64,000 bases of DNA from NCBI GenBank assembly GCA_001642005.1, contig LWCA01000033.1, forward strand, positions 1-64,000, written 5' to 3'. The notes under the pieces were generated by a model. That model was not told the origin of the DNA. It saw only the letters and a program-made list of their open reading frames with translations, and did not search any database. Position 1 is the stretch's first letter. Every line of letters starts with the position of its first letter. This document shows positions 50,483 to 63,071 of the stretch, piece by piece. This stretch comes from Intoshia linei. Taxonomy: Eukaryota > Orthonectida > Rhopaluridae. A program made the translations under genes and the position numbers.

Positions 50483-53400
50483 ATGTTGAATCAAAATGAA
50501 TATGCGGAATGTGAATTTTTAGAAGAAAAGTAAACATTTAAAAATATAATAAATTATTTCATTTTCAATTCATTCTAATTAATAGGTGGTACCATGGACC
50601 ATTGAGTAGACATGATACTGAAACGTTATTAGACAATTCTTCAATATTAGGATCTTATATAATACGTAAATCTGATAACACAGTTTCTTCGTTTGTTTTA
50701 TCAATTAAATCAGCACATGGACCTAAACATTTTAGGTATTTATTAAAATTAATACAATTAATATTACTTCATAATAATTTTATTAATATCATGTAATTCG
50801 GTCATAAATAGTTTTTTTTATTTTTTCTGACGTACAATTTGAAATAGTGACATCTTAGATATAATATTAACATTCAAAATGTTACCTAATATCATTTTTA
50901 ATTTTTCGAAATTTTTCCTACCTTTTGGCCTAATATAAATAGAGAAATTTCTAAATAATCTGTAAGATTTTGAATCAATGAACTTATACTTGGCCCAGTC
51001 ATGAATCATATTAAACATTTAAATTTTATACTAGAATAACAAAAATATGTGATGATGTATATATTGGAGGACGAAAATTTAAAACAATGGAAACACTGTT
51101 GAAATATTATACTTACGATAGTGATATAATATATAATCAAAAATTGATTTCACCTCTCACACCAGCAATAGTAATAATATAAAAATGTAGTTTTAACTAC
51201 CCTTAATCAATTTCTTTAAATCGCATTTGCGGCACTTGAGAAAAAGTACAGATGTTGAGGGAAGTAATTATTGTATACACTTACTGTCACAGTGTTTTTA
51301 AAAAAAATGAGATATTTTATTAGTATAGATTTAAATATTTATATACAATTAATTCAAAAATTTGAAAAATATTGGTTGATGATGTTTAAATTTTCTATCT
51401 AGATCAGGAGCGGTAACCAGTGGCCAACAGAATAATTTTGGTGACTCTTTGAGTAAATACATAAATTATTTATTTTTCAAGATTTAAAAATTATCTACTA
51501 TAATTGGCTCATTATAATCATTTTAATTACTGAGTTTTTCGTAGTAAAAAACTGAATATATTAAAATGAAACTTGCATTAAAACATTAATCCCGAAAAAC
51601 CATATATATTTTATTTTTTGATTCGAGTATTTTTGACGTTTTAAATAAACGGTAACAAATACAGACATTAAATTTTATATACATAATTTTTAGTAAAGGA
51701 TATTCATATTTTTTTTAATTTTAGAATTTAGCCAATTCAACCCAACAAAAAATACATTATAACCTTAATATCTTATCGTGCTATGCCAAATACGGATCAA
51801 ATTAGGTTTGTATTTTAATTTTCAAAAATGTCACTGAGACCCGACTGCTTGCCGTTAGCTAGGTTCGATTTTGCTCAATTTTGTTAGTATTATTTATTTA
51901 GCTAAAACTGCATTTTTCTTTTTATGGTTGGTAAACTCGAATTTTTCCTTTTAGAGTTGGTAAAACGGGAATATTTCCATTAAGGGTTGGTAAAACTAGA
52001 ATTTTTCATTTTAAGGTTGGTTAAATTTGATTTTACCTTTTAGGGTTGGTAAAGTTTTATTTTTGTAAAAAATGGTTGAATTTAAGTAGACTCCCATATT
52101 CAATTGTTTTTTTAATTTTTGTACCAAAATTCTAGATTTTATTAAAAATTACTTCATTATGTCCACAATTTCTCATTTCAATGCACCTCTTTCGATGTTT
52201 TTTGAAATTCGCATAATCGTCATAACCTCTTGGTCAAATTTTTGAAAAGATTAGACATTTAGTTCTCATTAATTTTAGGTAAATAAGTTTCAATTTTCAT
52301 AAGATAAAAATTTTAAGTTATTAACATTTTTTACAAAACTTAAAAGGGTTTGATTAAATCAAATTCTTAAAAACCCTTATTTTTAGGTTTTGTACGAAAA
52401 ATAATCTGAAAATTCCCGATGGACAGTTTGGTTAAAAATAAGTTCATCATATATAATATATAATTATTATATTATGAAAATTGAGACTTATTTACCGTTT
52501 TACTCTAACTATATACGTTTTAATCGGGTGTCTAAAACTTTTGCACCGGTCTGTAATACCAAAAAAATTACCGAAAGGTCCACACGGTTACTTATATGTC
52601 GTATAGAATGTGTAATTTTCATCTATATTTTAATTTTAGGTTTTAGAAATTTTTTGAACCAAATTTGAAGAAGTATTTTAGGAATTTTTTTTTTGAACCA
52701 AACTTTCAAGGGGGGTTTTAAGATTTTTTTTTGAACCAAACTTTCAAGAGTGATTTTAAGATTTTTTTTTGAACCTAATTTTCAAGGGGGGTTTAAGATT
52801 TTTTTTGATTGTAGATATATAAATATACATATATTTATGTATATATGACGTCCGTGGGCCCTAAAAGTAAACGCTTCCCACGTCTGATACATAATATTAT
52901 CCCAGTTTCCAAAATTTCGCAACACAGGGTTTAATTATTATACATTTTTAGTTATGATTAGGTTTTATTATATTTTTTTAAGTATATTATTATTATTAGT
53001 ACATTATTATATTGTAGTTGCAACAAAAACGAAATATACCTTGTAGAACATGAAATAAATCCCTTATGTATCTGGGTTAAAGACGAATATTCCGATAAAT
53101 CGGGAACAATCTGTCATACTTTTACTAAATTTATAACAATATCATCAAACGTTTTGGAAGAAAATGAATGGCATCATACAAACATTTCAAGAGAAGAAAC
53201 TGGAAAGCTTTTAGTTTTGCGTAAGAATAACTATGTAAAGGGTACGGCTAGCATCGAACCAAATAAAAAAACACGGTAACGGAAACTGTTCCTAAGGGTA
53301 GGGCAATTTTACGCTATTATTATTACATGTTTCAAAAAATTTCAAAAAAACTTGGTTAATAAAGAAAAATAAACAATGTTTAATAGCACTGCTATTAATA

Positions 53401-56400
53401 ATTGCCGGAATTTTCAATTTTTCTTTACATTTTATTGATTGCAAACTATGAAAAAATTAATGAAGGTCAGGGGACACATCCTTTATAACCTTTATAATGC
53501 AGTATATTATATTCCGTTTAAAAATAAATCTAAATAAAATTAATAATAAAATCTAACCCAAAATAATTAGACGGTAAAGAAAGCTGGATAGTACGACCAA
53601 GTGATTCGTCTTCATCAAGTTATACGCTATTTTTCTATGATGGTGACGTTGTCAGACGTTTTAAAATAAAAAGAGATAAAAATTTTTATGTGATGGGAGG
53701 GAGATACTTTAAAAATTTTTTGGATATAATTGAAAGATACAAATATCATTCAATTATCAAAGATTTACGTTTACGGAAACCTATATTACGCAACTTTTCA
53801 AAATTAAACTCACCAAGTATTGAAAGTTTATCCAGTATCCAATTCACTGAAAATGAAAAAAATACCATGCATACCTTTTCAAGTTGTCACCAAGCTATAG
53901 GTAACCAATCCGATATTCTTATGACTGGATATTTATTTATGAAATATGATAAACTGAAAAATTGGAGAAAATTTTTCTTTCTTTTGAATAAATATCAAAA
54001 TAAACTATACTATTACACGTCAAACAAAAAATCCAAACCCAAAGGTTTGATTTTTTTTATTTTGTTAATGTAGTTTAGGTTTAATCGACCTCATGTATAT
54101 AAATGTCTATCCCGTACATGAATCTTTATTTGCACGGCAGTATTGTTTTCAATTGGCATCAATGTCTTTAAACCAAGAAACTATTTATTATTTATCTTGT
54201 AATGATATGACTGATTTTGATAAATGGTCAGAATGTCTGTTATTATTTAGTGACGGTCATGTTGTACCAACTCCATTAAAATTTGATGCTCCAAAAATTC
54301 AATCAAAATTATTACAGTCTTTATGGATCAAACTATTTGAAATTGATAAAATTTTAAAATTAAAAATTGTTGTTGGGTATGTATGTCTTAATGATGTTAT
54401 TGTAGCTAGATTGGCTTGTAATGAAATTCCTTCGTCGACTCGTTTATATTGGGACGATGAAGTATATTTAGAGTAATTTTTTCTTTTAATAATTTGTAAA
54501 TTAACTTAGTTATATCAAAATTTACATAAAGTAGCAAAAGTTTCAGCCTTTTTAAAGCGGTGGCTTTAAAATTTTATTAAAATTTTTTATTATTATTTTT
54601 TGAATAGTAAGCATATGAAAATGTGCTTGTGATAAAGTATAAGAATTTTTTTTAAATTTATAAAATTTAGTTAATTTTACAATTTTATTAAATTTAGAAA
54701 TGTCCCAAAACATGTCAATTTTATTATTATAAAACTTTTCTCTCGCGATAAAAAGAAGGAAACTTATTATGGTAATTTCTATTAATAATAAAAAAATGGT
54801 GTTTCTTAAATTTTTTTAATCCAATTGCCACTAGTGTTGAGCAAACAACGCTGTTGGAAATCGATAAAAATGTTTTGATAAATTTGTAAATATATAAATA
54901 TATAATTAATAAATAAATTTAATTTTTTAAATAAACTTTTTAAATAAATTAATTTTGAGAAAAATCCAATTTTAACAACACTTTAGAGAAAAATTATTTC
55001 AAAACAAAGCATATTAAATTATTATAATTTACATTAATTTTACTTTAAATTTGGTTAGTTTTTATCGATTGCCATCCCTAATTGCTACTAAAATTCCCAA
55101 AGCATTTATCCTTTTCATAAAATTCAAAGAAAATGCATATATATTTACAATATTATTAATCTAGCCCAAGTTAAATTCAAATTTGAAAACTTGACATCGA
55201 ATCAAGAAATTATTACCAAAAAAATTGAATTTTCTCCCATTTTCAAAATAGACAAAGATTCCTTTATCAAAACGTCAATAACATTAGACAAAATTTTTTT
55301 CCTTCCTTTAACTTATTACTGTTCTCTTGAATCGGTAAATTTTTAATATTATTTTTCTATTTTCTGTCATTTATTTATTTTTATTACTATCCTTCATTTT
55401 TTTATTACAAATCTTAATGATAAAAAATGCAATTTATGAGGCGAATCTTGAATATGAGATTACACATGGATTTATCATTTTCATCTTATCTTCAAAATTT
55501 AAAATCTCATGCCTAGGGAACTGACTGGATTTTTTTTAATAAAATTTGTATTAATTTTCTATTTAATTCAAAAATTTAGCTATTGTTTGACAGAGACACT
55601 AATTTTTTAAAGATACTCTGTTGTGTTTCCTTTCGAGATCAGCGAAAAATTTCACATAGTTTAATGCAAATATTTGATTACAAATGCCAATTGACTGAAT
55701 TGTTGATTAAATTATTGGAAATTGAAATTAATCAAGGTTTTTATTATCATCAAAATAATAATAAAGATTAAACATGAATACAATTATACATAAAATGTAT
55801 AAGTTTTTTGCGTTTGAAAAGGTAATTTAAAATTTTAAATGGATGGAATGTGTAAATTTGTATTAATTTTAATATACGTAGTCTCTTTCCTTAAAAACTT
55901 TACGTAAGGCTGACATTTTATATTTTTATTGGTTGTATTAATCTAAAAAATTTAAATTATTGTATTTTATAATAACAGTTTTATATTGTCCTACTAAAAT
56001 AAAAATAAAAATGAAATGCTAATAAATTTGCAGCAGAAATTATATTTTTGATATAATGAATGCTATTGGATAAGATTATAAAACAGTAAACTGTAACGAG
56101 AAAAATTAATTAAAATGTTACCTGTTGATTTAATATTGAAATTGGCGCAATTATTTGAATAAAATTCAAATTAATTTCCATTAAAAATGGTTAATAAAAT
56201 AAACATCTCTTAAAAACTTACTTATATTTTGGTTGTTCCAACAGTGCACTGGTGCAATGCAGTGACTAGATTATATAGTGACTAGATCTGATGTAAAAAC
56301 ATTGATATAAGTACATAAACATATACATCGTCTTTAAAATAATATTATGTTATTGCTTTATTAAATTTTTTAGAAATTTTTGAAAATGTTTTAAGACGAC

Positions 56401-59400
56401 AATCTTTAGCTACAATCTGTTTGACAAGTTATATGAATGCAAATTGTTCACATTTTATAAAATGCAGTTTGTATGAAACTGTCAACCGAGCTAAACAAAT
56501 TAAATCCAGCCTATTGGTAATTTTTCAGTTATATGGGATAATTTTATTTTTACAACGGTATATTCTTTTTAGGCATCTTCATCAGTTTTAACGTATTGGG
56601 AACTTGGTAACAATTTCTCAACATTAAAGGATTTATTTTATCTTACTTTAAGCAATATATATGATAATGCTGATAAAGTGCCAATGTAAGTAGATTTATA
56701 AACCTGTTTCCTCAAACAACTTTTTTAATATTTTAAATTTTTACCAACAAAATGGTTTTTATGATTTTTTAAAGGGTACTCTCACGTTTTGTCGGGGAGT
56801 TTACAGTCAGGTCTCTCAATGCCGACACTATGTTTCAATTTTATAATTAACATATAATAATATTTTTCAATACCTACCTACAAAATCAATATCTCCTCAA
56901 TTTTAAAATTATTTTAAAAATAAATGAATAAATACACGTTGATGTAAGCCTAAAACAATTAAAATAAATTTTCAAAATTGAAAGAAAGCGTATTTTGCAA
57001 AACAAAATAATTTACAATGTTACATGTTATATAATTATATATATTATAAATTATTATAATATTTTTCTATAGATAATATATACATATATTAGATACAAAA
57101 TATATTAGTAATACGATATTATCTAATTATATTATAATATAAATTATTACGTGACTCATGCAGAGTAAATATTCAATCTCACAACGTAACTTATAGCGTG
57201 AGACTATAAATATAACTTTATAATCTCAATATTGCCATAAATATCAAAATGATTGTATTGAGAGGCCCGATTTTATATTGTATGATAGTATTAATGAATC
57301 GTATAGTTGGATTGGTTAAATGAATGCTAAAATTAACTTTTTCATGTAAAATTAAATAAATTATTTAAAAATGGGAAACTTTTGAATCGATGAGAAAAAT
57401 TTTCATTTTAAAAAATGTGGTGGGGCAGCGATTTCCCATCCCTAAATTAGTGTATGCATGTTACATTACTCCGATGAATATTTCATAATGATTATATACA
57501 TTATATATTATCAGTCATTTACACATGTTTAGAATACTACAATACATACTGTATCGACTAAAATCATTTGTAAATGTAAAATGGAAAAATAATAACAATT
57601 ATGGGATTAAAATAATAAGGTATTGTTTATTATTTTTTTATTCTGGATACAATTTATTTTGCTGTTACATTAAAATTATTATTGTATCATTGAAACTAGA
57701 CTATAAAAGAATTTTAAAAAATTTATAAATTATATATATATTTTAGTAACATAATATTTCTCAGATTGATTTGTGTTGCATTAATTGATCCCAAGAGTTT
57801 TGATTTGGAACAGGGTAATTTAAATTTATATTCAGGTATTTAGTTTTTCAATATGCAATCCATATTATGCACATTAGGGTGTCATATTTTTGGTAAAATG
57901 TTATATATTGAAGCGAGTTAAGAATACAATCTGTACATTTCCAACAGATTATTTTTTACCGTGAACCACATTTAAATTTGAAAAATTTTATTCTCATGTT
58001 TCGTTATTTAAGTGACCCGAAAATTATTAATCAAATATATTTATAAATTACAATATTTAAGTTAATGTATTAGTAAAGAAAAAGTGAAATTTATTTTTTT
58101 TCAATAATTATAATTATTGTAATATATCAAATTCATATAATACTGATTCATAATTTAGGAAAAGAAAAGCTATCTCCAAAAACCCTAAAAATATTGAGTA
58201 TCATAGCTAGTTGCATTCTCAAAGTCGCCAATATGACATTATTTCGTGTAAGGTTAAATTTCGTTTTGTTAGTAGATCACAAAAATAAATTATTATAAAT
58301 GCCCATGCCGACGTACATATAATAAATGTATTAATATATATTATATTAAGAGTATATTTTATTTATTTTTTGAAAATCAAAAAGTGTCCTAACATACGAT
58401 AAGGAAGGATATTGGTTTTCATAAATAAGATTTATAACATTGTGTGTAACCTTGCCATTATGTTTATATTATTTATTCAAATATTCATTTCTATTGACAA
58501 AAATTTTACCTGCCTGCAAAAAAAATTAAAATGGGTCTAATTAATGACAAAAAAATATTTTTTTTTCTCTATTTTATATTCAAAATTTAATCAGACTCAT
58601 ATAATCACTGTGTCATTATATTTTGTCACAAATTTGTTGTAACACAAAATTAACACAAATTTCACACGATACCGGGCCATATCGACCCCTGTACACCGTA
58701 CAAACAGTAACTGGGTGTGCCGAGGGCGAACTTTGTTAATTCTACCAAAAAAATCAATTTATAATTTGTAGATTTCATAATACATCCATTTAGTCGAAAT
58801 TTTTGTAATAACATAGTATTAAATTATTTTAAAATTATATTACGTTATACCGTATATTATAATATATAGCTATTAGGAACCATTAATGTCACAAGTAAAT
58901 GATATGATAGAAGGAAATATGAGCAAAATGTCTACATTTTTGGAAACTATATCGGTATATCAAATAAATATAATCCATGTATTAGGGTTACTATTAAAAT
59001 ACATTATTAATATTAGTACATAATATCAGTGTATATAATAAATACATTGTATAATATAATATATACTATTGTTTACTTCATTTTGAAAACGTTATTTTAT
59101 TAACACGGGACGAAAATATGAAATTTTTTCGTATAAAATAGTATTATGTAATAAAATATAAGGGTCATATCTTTAAAATTGAAAATCAATTAAAATTAAC
59201 ATTAGTGTGTATCAAAAATCTGATATGCGTCAATATTTTTACAAAATATGAAATAAACTTTTGTTTTTATTATAAAGAAATGATGTTTTATGATTATTTT
59301 TGTTTTATTTCATATTTCTATGATTTCTTTTTCAGTATCTCGCTATATTTTTTAAAATTTAAAATTTGAATAGTGACCTTTATAGAGATTACTGTATAAT

Positions 59401-60210
59401 ATATAACAGTGGTTTCCAAACTTTTTACTGTTGCAGCACACTCAAAATTATGAAACATTTGAAGGTGCAGCCAATATCTAGAAAATTTTTTAACTTTTGG
59501 GCGCTGAACTAAATTTGGTGTTTTATTATATTATTGCTATTTTTTTATTGACCATATACTTTGAATAACTATTACAATTCTAATTTCTTTTCAGCATTAT
59601 GTGCTATCTGAGTACTACTCACGTTGAAGGCCCTAAAGTGATTAAAAAATTGAAAATATTGCTAAAACAAAAAAAGACTTACATTTTCTACCGGAACCAC
59701 CTATAATCTTTAATCCAGCGGTTCCCAAATGCCGCTATGTAAAATTTTTTTACTGGCCCATGCAAAATTTTGTTTAAAAATATTTCAAATAAAATACAAT
59801 AAATATTATAATTTTTTAATTTAACTAATCTAATTTTGTCTAATAATTTTGTTTTTGTAGGCCGCGAGAAATTTTATAGTAACTTACCGGTAAAGAAATT
59901 GTGGGAATCGCTGCTTTTCATCCATTGTTTTTTTATAAAATATTTACTATTTGAAATTTTAATTGTTTCATAAAATTGAAAAACGAGTCTATCATTATAA
60001 ATTTAATAGAGTTTGTCTCAACGACCTTATGAACCACGAGGATTTAAAGCAAAGGATTGTGCACGACACTATGCAATACTTCACTACATATTTGAAAAGG
60101 AAAATTTTAATTTAGAAAAAATGAAAGAAATTACCTCAAACAGCGAATTTCCATTTAAATTAAAAACCATTTTTGATATTATAAACACAATAATTTCAGA
60201 AAATGTATGA
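50483..60210 (+). CDS. RASA1: p120 Ras GTPase-activating protein
   Basis: Switches off Ras by supplying an arginine finger. SH2 domains dock it on phosphotyrosine receptors. Sixteen exons total 2619 nt (872 residues): 50483-50529, 50586-50735, 51035-51170, 51732-51805, 53018-53220, 53571-54044, 54079-54472, 55130-55334, 55580-55736, 56374-56516, 56573-56685, 57533-57619, 57747-57814, 58159-58247, 58877-58954, 60010-60210. SH2-1 from WYHGPLSRHD with GSYIIRKSD; SH3 from YRAMPNTDQI to YLVEHEINPLCIWVKDE; SH2-2 from EWHHTNISREE with SWIVRPSD; PH from GYLFMKYDKL and NWRKFFFLL; C2 about 445-560; GAP from LLFDRDTNFLK, with LRRQSLAT aligning to the arginine-finger loop and FLRLICVALIDP to the FLRLICPAILNP signature. 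The N-terminal extension of vertebrate p120 is absent. The acceptor at 55129 is weak but restores frame and the C2 strand. A stop in upstream frame fixes the start at 50483. Confidence 0.95.
51905..52080 (+). repeat. Tandem repeat with GGTTGGTAAA units
   Basis: About five units of 33-36 bp with core TTTAGGGTTGGTAAAACT, in the RasGAP intron 51806-53017. Scattered single units of the same core occur at 11845 and 42065 (family D). Confidence 0.7.
52640..52812 (+). repeat. Tandem repeat, ~37 bp unit, four copies
   Basis: Units contain TTTTTTTTGAACCAAACTTT followed by CAAGGGGGGTTTTAAGA. Copies diverge slightly. It lies in the same RasGAP intron. Confidence 0.8.
58682..58790 (+). repeat. Family B module, partial
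   Basis: CCGTACAAACAGTAACTGG and GTGCCGAGGGCGAAC correspond to the B-module start at 49840-49875. Located in a RasGAP intron. Confidence 0.5.
59716..59913. mobile_element. Short hAT-type MITE
   Basis: 198 bp with ends CAGCGGTTCCCAAAT and GTGGGAATCGCTG. It lies in the last RasGAP intron. A second lone end, CAGTGGTTTCCAAACTT, is at 59409. Target duplication is not clear. Confidence 0.6.
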
Positions 60211-60220
60211 TGAATTTATT

Positions 60221-60226
60221 AATAAA
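60221..60226 (+). terminator. Poly-A signal AATAAA for RasGAP
   Basis: Ten bases after the RasGAP stop codon, followed by a T-rich stretch. An unusually short 3' UTR would be implied. Confidence 0.4.
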
Positions 60227-60459
60227 ACTTAAGTTATTATTTTTTGTCTTTGAAAGTAATTTGTTATTTTTAATTTGCCAGATAAAAAAATTTCTAATAA
60301 TTTTCTATGTCACAAAAACCGTGTACTTTTTTATCAGTGGATTATCAAAAAGTGTATCAGTTTGAATTCTGTCACTTTTTTTGGAAATAAATATTTCCTA
60401 TAAATTTATATTTGAAAAATTACACGATGTTTAATTTTTTCTAAAACACAAATTCCTCC

Positions 60460-60570
60460 AAAAAAATACATTAAATAGAAAAATGTAACTTAAAAATTCT
60501 ATTTTTTACTATTATCAACTCTTTAAAGGAGCGATTCCCAAACTTGTGTCACATATTCCGTCATATTATT
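60460..60570 (+). repeat. Family B module, internal piece
   Basis: Matches 49930-50000 and 63730-63800 (ACTATTATCAACTCTTTAAA, then CCCAAACTTGT). Confidence 0.5.
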
Positions 60571-60639
60571 ATTAAATTTTTTAAAAAGTTTATTAGATAA
60601 AACCATGTTATCATCTTTTCTTAAGTTAATGTTTTGATT

Positions 60640-60869
60640 AATGATGGCATTGAAAAGGATAATATTTTTCTTTGTAATATTGTCAGTATATATTACTCAT
60701 GCATAAAAACTAGAATCAATATTTATTGTACGTCTCATTGATCTTCCAGTCATTATTGCTGCTTCATACTAGCTGCCGATGCACTTGTTCCTTTTTCATC
60801 TACATCCATATTGGCCACGTGAACAAATTGGTTCAATGTCAATCCATCATCTGATATAACAGAAAAATC
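60640..60869 (-). pseudogene. Serpin C-terminal fragment, broken
   Basis: Serpins are suicide protease inhibitors. The minus strand starts with DFSVISDDGLTLNQFVHVAN and continues with VDEKGTSASAAS, the serpin hinge that leads into the reactive-centre loop. A frameshift follows, then AAIMTGRSMRRT, a stop, and a tail resembling the last serpin strands (DNITKKNIILFNA). Only the last quarter of the fold is present and it abuts an inverted family A repeat at 60872. Host-gene debris, not a working gene. Confidence 0.7.
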
Positions 60870-60871
60870 AG

Positions 60872-61000
60872 TTATTTCAATAAAGTAAGACACATACACA
60901 GACAGACACACAAACAAAAATCGCGTCGCATATTATATAAGTTAGGATGCTACGCGATTTTTGTTTGTGTGTCAGTGTCTGTCCTATTTTATTGAAATAA
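60872..61000. repeat. Hairpin of two abutting family A tails
   Basis: Arms of about 50 bp (TTATTTCAATAAAGTAAGAC at the left, ATTTTATTGAAATAA at the right) enclose a short loop with GTTAGGATGCTACGCG. This marks a head-to-head junction of family A copies. Confidence 0.75.
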
Positions 61001-61850
61001 CTAGCACTCTTAAAATTTTTTAAAGACCACATTTCAATTACAGTTTTTTTCGGGGCGTAAGATATATATAATATAAATATATATATATGTATTAAGATAT
61101 ATTTCAACCTCTTAATTTCATATCTTAAAAGTCAAAAACCCCTGTTGTCCCTTCTTTTAAAAATTAAACGAGTTGGAGAATTTAAAAAAATATATACGCT
61201 GATGCGGATTTTAAATTCATAAACATCATCATAAATTTAAATTTAAAAAAATTATACCTTCATGGCCAAAACTACAAATTCCCTTCCTTTTTTTTGAAAA
61301 CAGCCCTAGAATTTCAAAAAATTTACAGGTAGTAGNNNNNNNNNNNNNNTTTTTTTTTAAAACAGCCCTAGAATTTCAAAAAATTTACAGGTAGTAGAGT
61401 TGTATCATGTTAACACGAATAAAAAATTTCAATCCGAATAAGTGACAACTTCACGGTCAAAAAAGCATTTTANATTTTAGTATTCATATATTTTTTTTCC
61501 GAAATATTTTATTAAAACAAAAAATATGAAATAATTAACTGTCCAAAAATTTGAAAAAAGAATTATTCTGATAGAGCTTATTCCAGTTGATATAAATATA
61601 AAATTTCAACCCCAGAAATCTACGCATTCCCGGTGAAAAATAATTTTTAATATATTATCAACCAATATTTTTCAAATATTTCGAATTAAAATAAAAAATT
61701 GAAAATGTAAATATTGATTCTACAATTTAAAAAAAAAGTGTATTGTACGTTTACACATTTTGAATGAAGACATATGGGTGAAAATCTATATAATTCATTC
61801 CTTCGGAATTTTTTTCATTGCTACGCAATTTTTAAATTTCAAATTTTTAT
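61001..61850 (-). repeat. Family A repeat, inverted, interrupted by assembly gap
   Basis: Closely matches 2430-3245 in the same orientation, for example GATAGAGCTTATTCCAGTTG at 61571-61590. It contains the N runs described below. Confidence 0.8.
61336..61349. other. Assembly gap (14 N) with duplicated flanks
   Basis: The 45 bp before the gap (61291-61335) are repeated almost exactly after it (61350-61397). A single N at 61473 also has a short repeat (ATTTTA) on each side. Both look like joins of overlapping contig ends rather than real duplications. Confidence 0.9.
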
Positions 61851-62859
61851 TTTCCAAACATTTTTTATAATCTTCAAATTTTAACATTACAGCAACGAAT
61901 TTATAAAATTAAATTTATATTAACTAAAACGTTATTTTTTTTATTGATAATTGTTACAAATTTAACATTTCACAAGAAAAAAGGCCAAAAGTATGGACAA
62001 AATTTTAACATCAATCATTTTTATATTACAATCCTTTGCAATAATGGTAAAATTCGACTGAAAATTCAATTAATTATTTATACACAATTGGTATTTTTAA
62101 GTATTTATTAAATTGATACTGAATATATGTGATTACAATTTATATATTATAATAATAATACAAATATTATAAATCACTATATATTTACGAATACTTATTG
62201 TAAGCGCGTGATTTTTTTGTTATATTGTTACTAATTTTATGACTGGATTTACAAACATTCGAAGAGAAAAAATGGAAAACTTACTTGGTGAGTACTGTTG
62301 GAGAATACATCAGTGGTTAAAGTAATTTACATTTGTATAAATTTTTAATTAAGATTATTAGTAATATTTATATATTTTTTTGCTTATATTTTAAAATCTA
62401 CTCTATAGAATCGTCTACAATTTTGACTGTTTCGTTCTGAGTATTTTTTCATCATACTAAAATATTAAAACCCGGGGAGGTCGTCGTGGAAACATGGTTT
62501 GTAGAAAGTCATGGTCATTATTTTAGTGTTATCAGTTAATTTGTGTGTTTTTGAGAGTGGGTAAAAATTCAGCATCACGGAATTACTGTAATAGACAGTT
62601 TAGTTTAATTTAAACAATTACATAAAACGATATATAATCAAAATAATTATTATTATTTTTTGATTTTTTGGAGTAATACGCCCCTTTAATTATTAAAGTA
62701 CTCTACAAAAATGTCTAATTTTTTTTCGATATTAGTTTTGAAAATGTCTTTCATTTTAAATAAAAATATCCCGGGAGGTCGAAAAAAATCTGAAATTGAT
62801 AACAGTGTTATAGATAAATCTGAAAAAAATTTATATATTTAAATTATAGCCTAATATAG
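61851..62859. other. No gene assigned
   Basis: A short frame at 62240-62289 (MTGFTNIRREKMENLL) ends in a good donor, GTGAGT, and might be a first exon, but no matching downstream exon was found. CCCGGGAGGTCG-like strings occur at 62471 and 62771. Confidence 0.35.
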
Positions 62860-63071
62860 AATTCAATAAATATAATACAAAAATCAGTATTTGGGTGTGA
62901 TGAAAATAGAAAAATTGGCAGTTTTTTGTATTCCGACATCAATAGATTAGTCGTTACTGGTGTCGACATTCAATTCATTTCTTTGGTAAACGAAGTTACC
63001 TCTGAAGCATTACGTAAGGCAGTACAGTTAGCTATTGAAATTACGACGAAATCACAAGAAAGCGAGGCCAA
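62860..63071 (+). CDS. MVP: Major vault protein, one exon (fragment or partial gene)
   Basis: MVP forms the shell of vault particles. This exon has a good acceptor (AATATAG at 62853-62859) and an open frame of about 70 residues: NSINIIQKSVFGCDENRK, then INRLVVTGVDIQF, then EALRKAVQLAIEITTKSQES. These match the end of the MVP shoulder domain and the start of the cap helix (human NSARIIRTAVFGFE and ALQRSVQLAIEITTNSQEA). It can end at a GT donor (63072) or read to a stop at 63072-63074. No other MVP exon is visible between the RasGAP end and here, although most of the protein should lie upstream. It is either a copied gene fragment or part of a gene whose other exons are divergent or outside the window. 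The frame shows no damage. Confidence 0.65.

Noticed and set aside
53221-53279. Reading through 53220 to a donor at 53277
   Set aside because: It would insert about 19 residues in SH2-2; splicing at the GTAAGA at 53221 restores the normal SH2 alignment.
55166-55334. RasGAP acceptor at 55162-55163 (CTAG)
   Set aside because: Better sequence context, but no donor upstream gives the required phase; the acceptor at 55128-55129 does.
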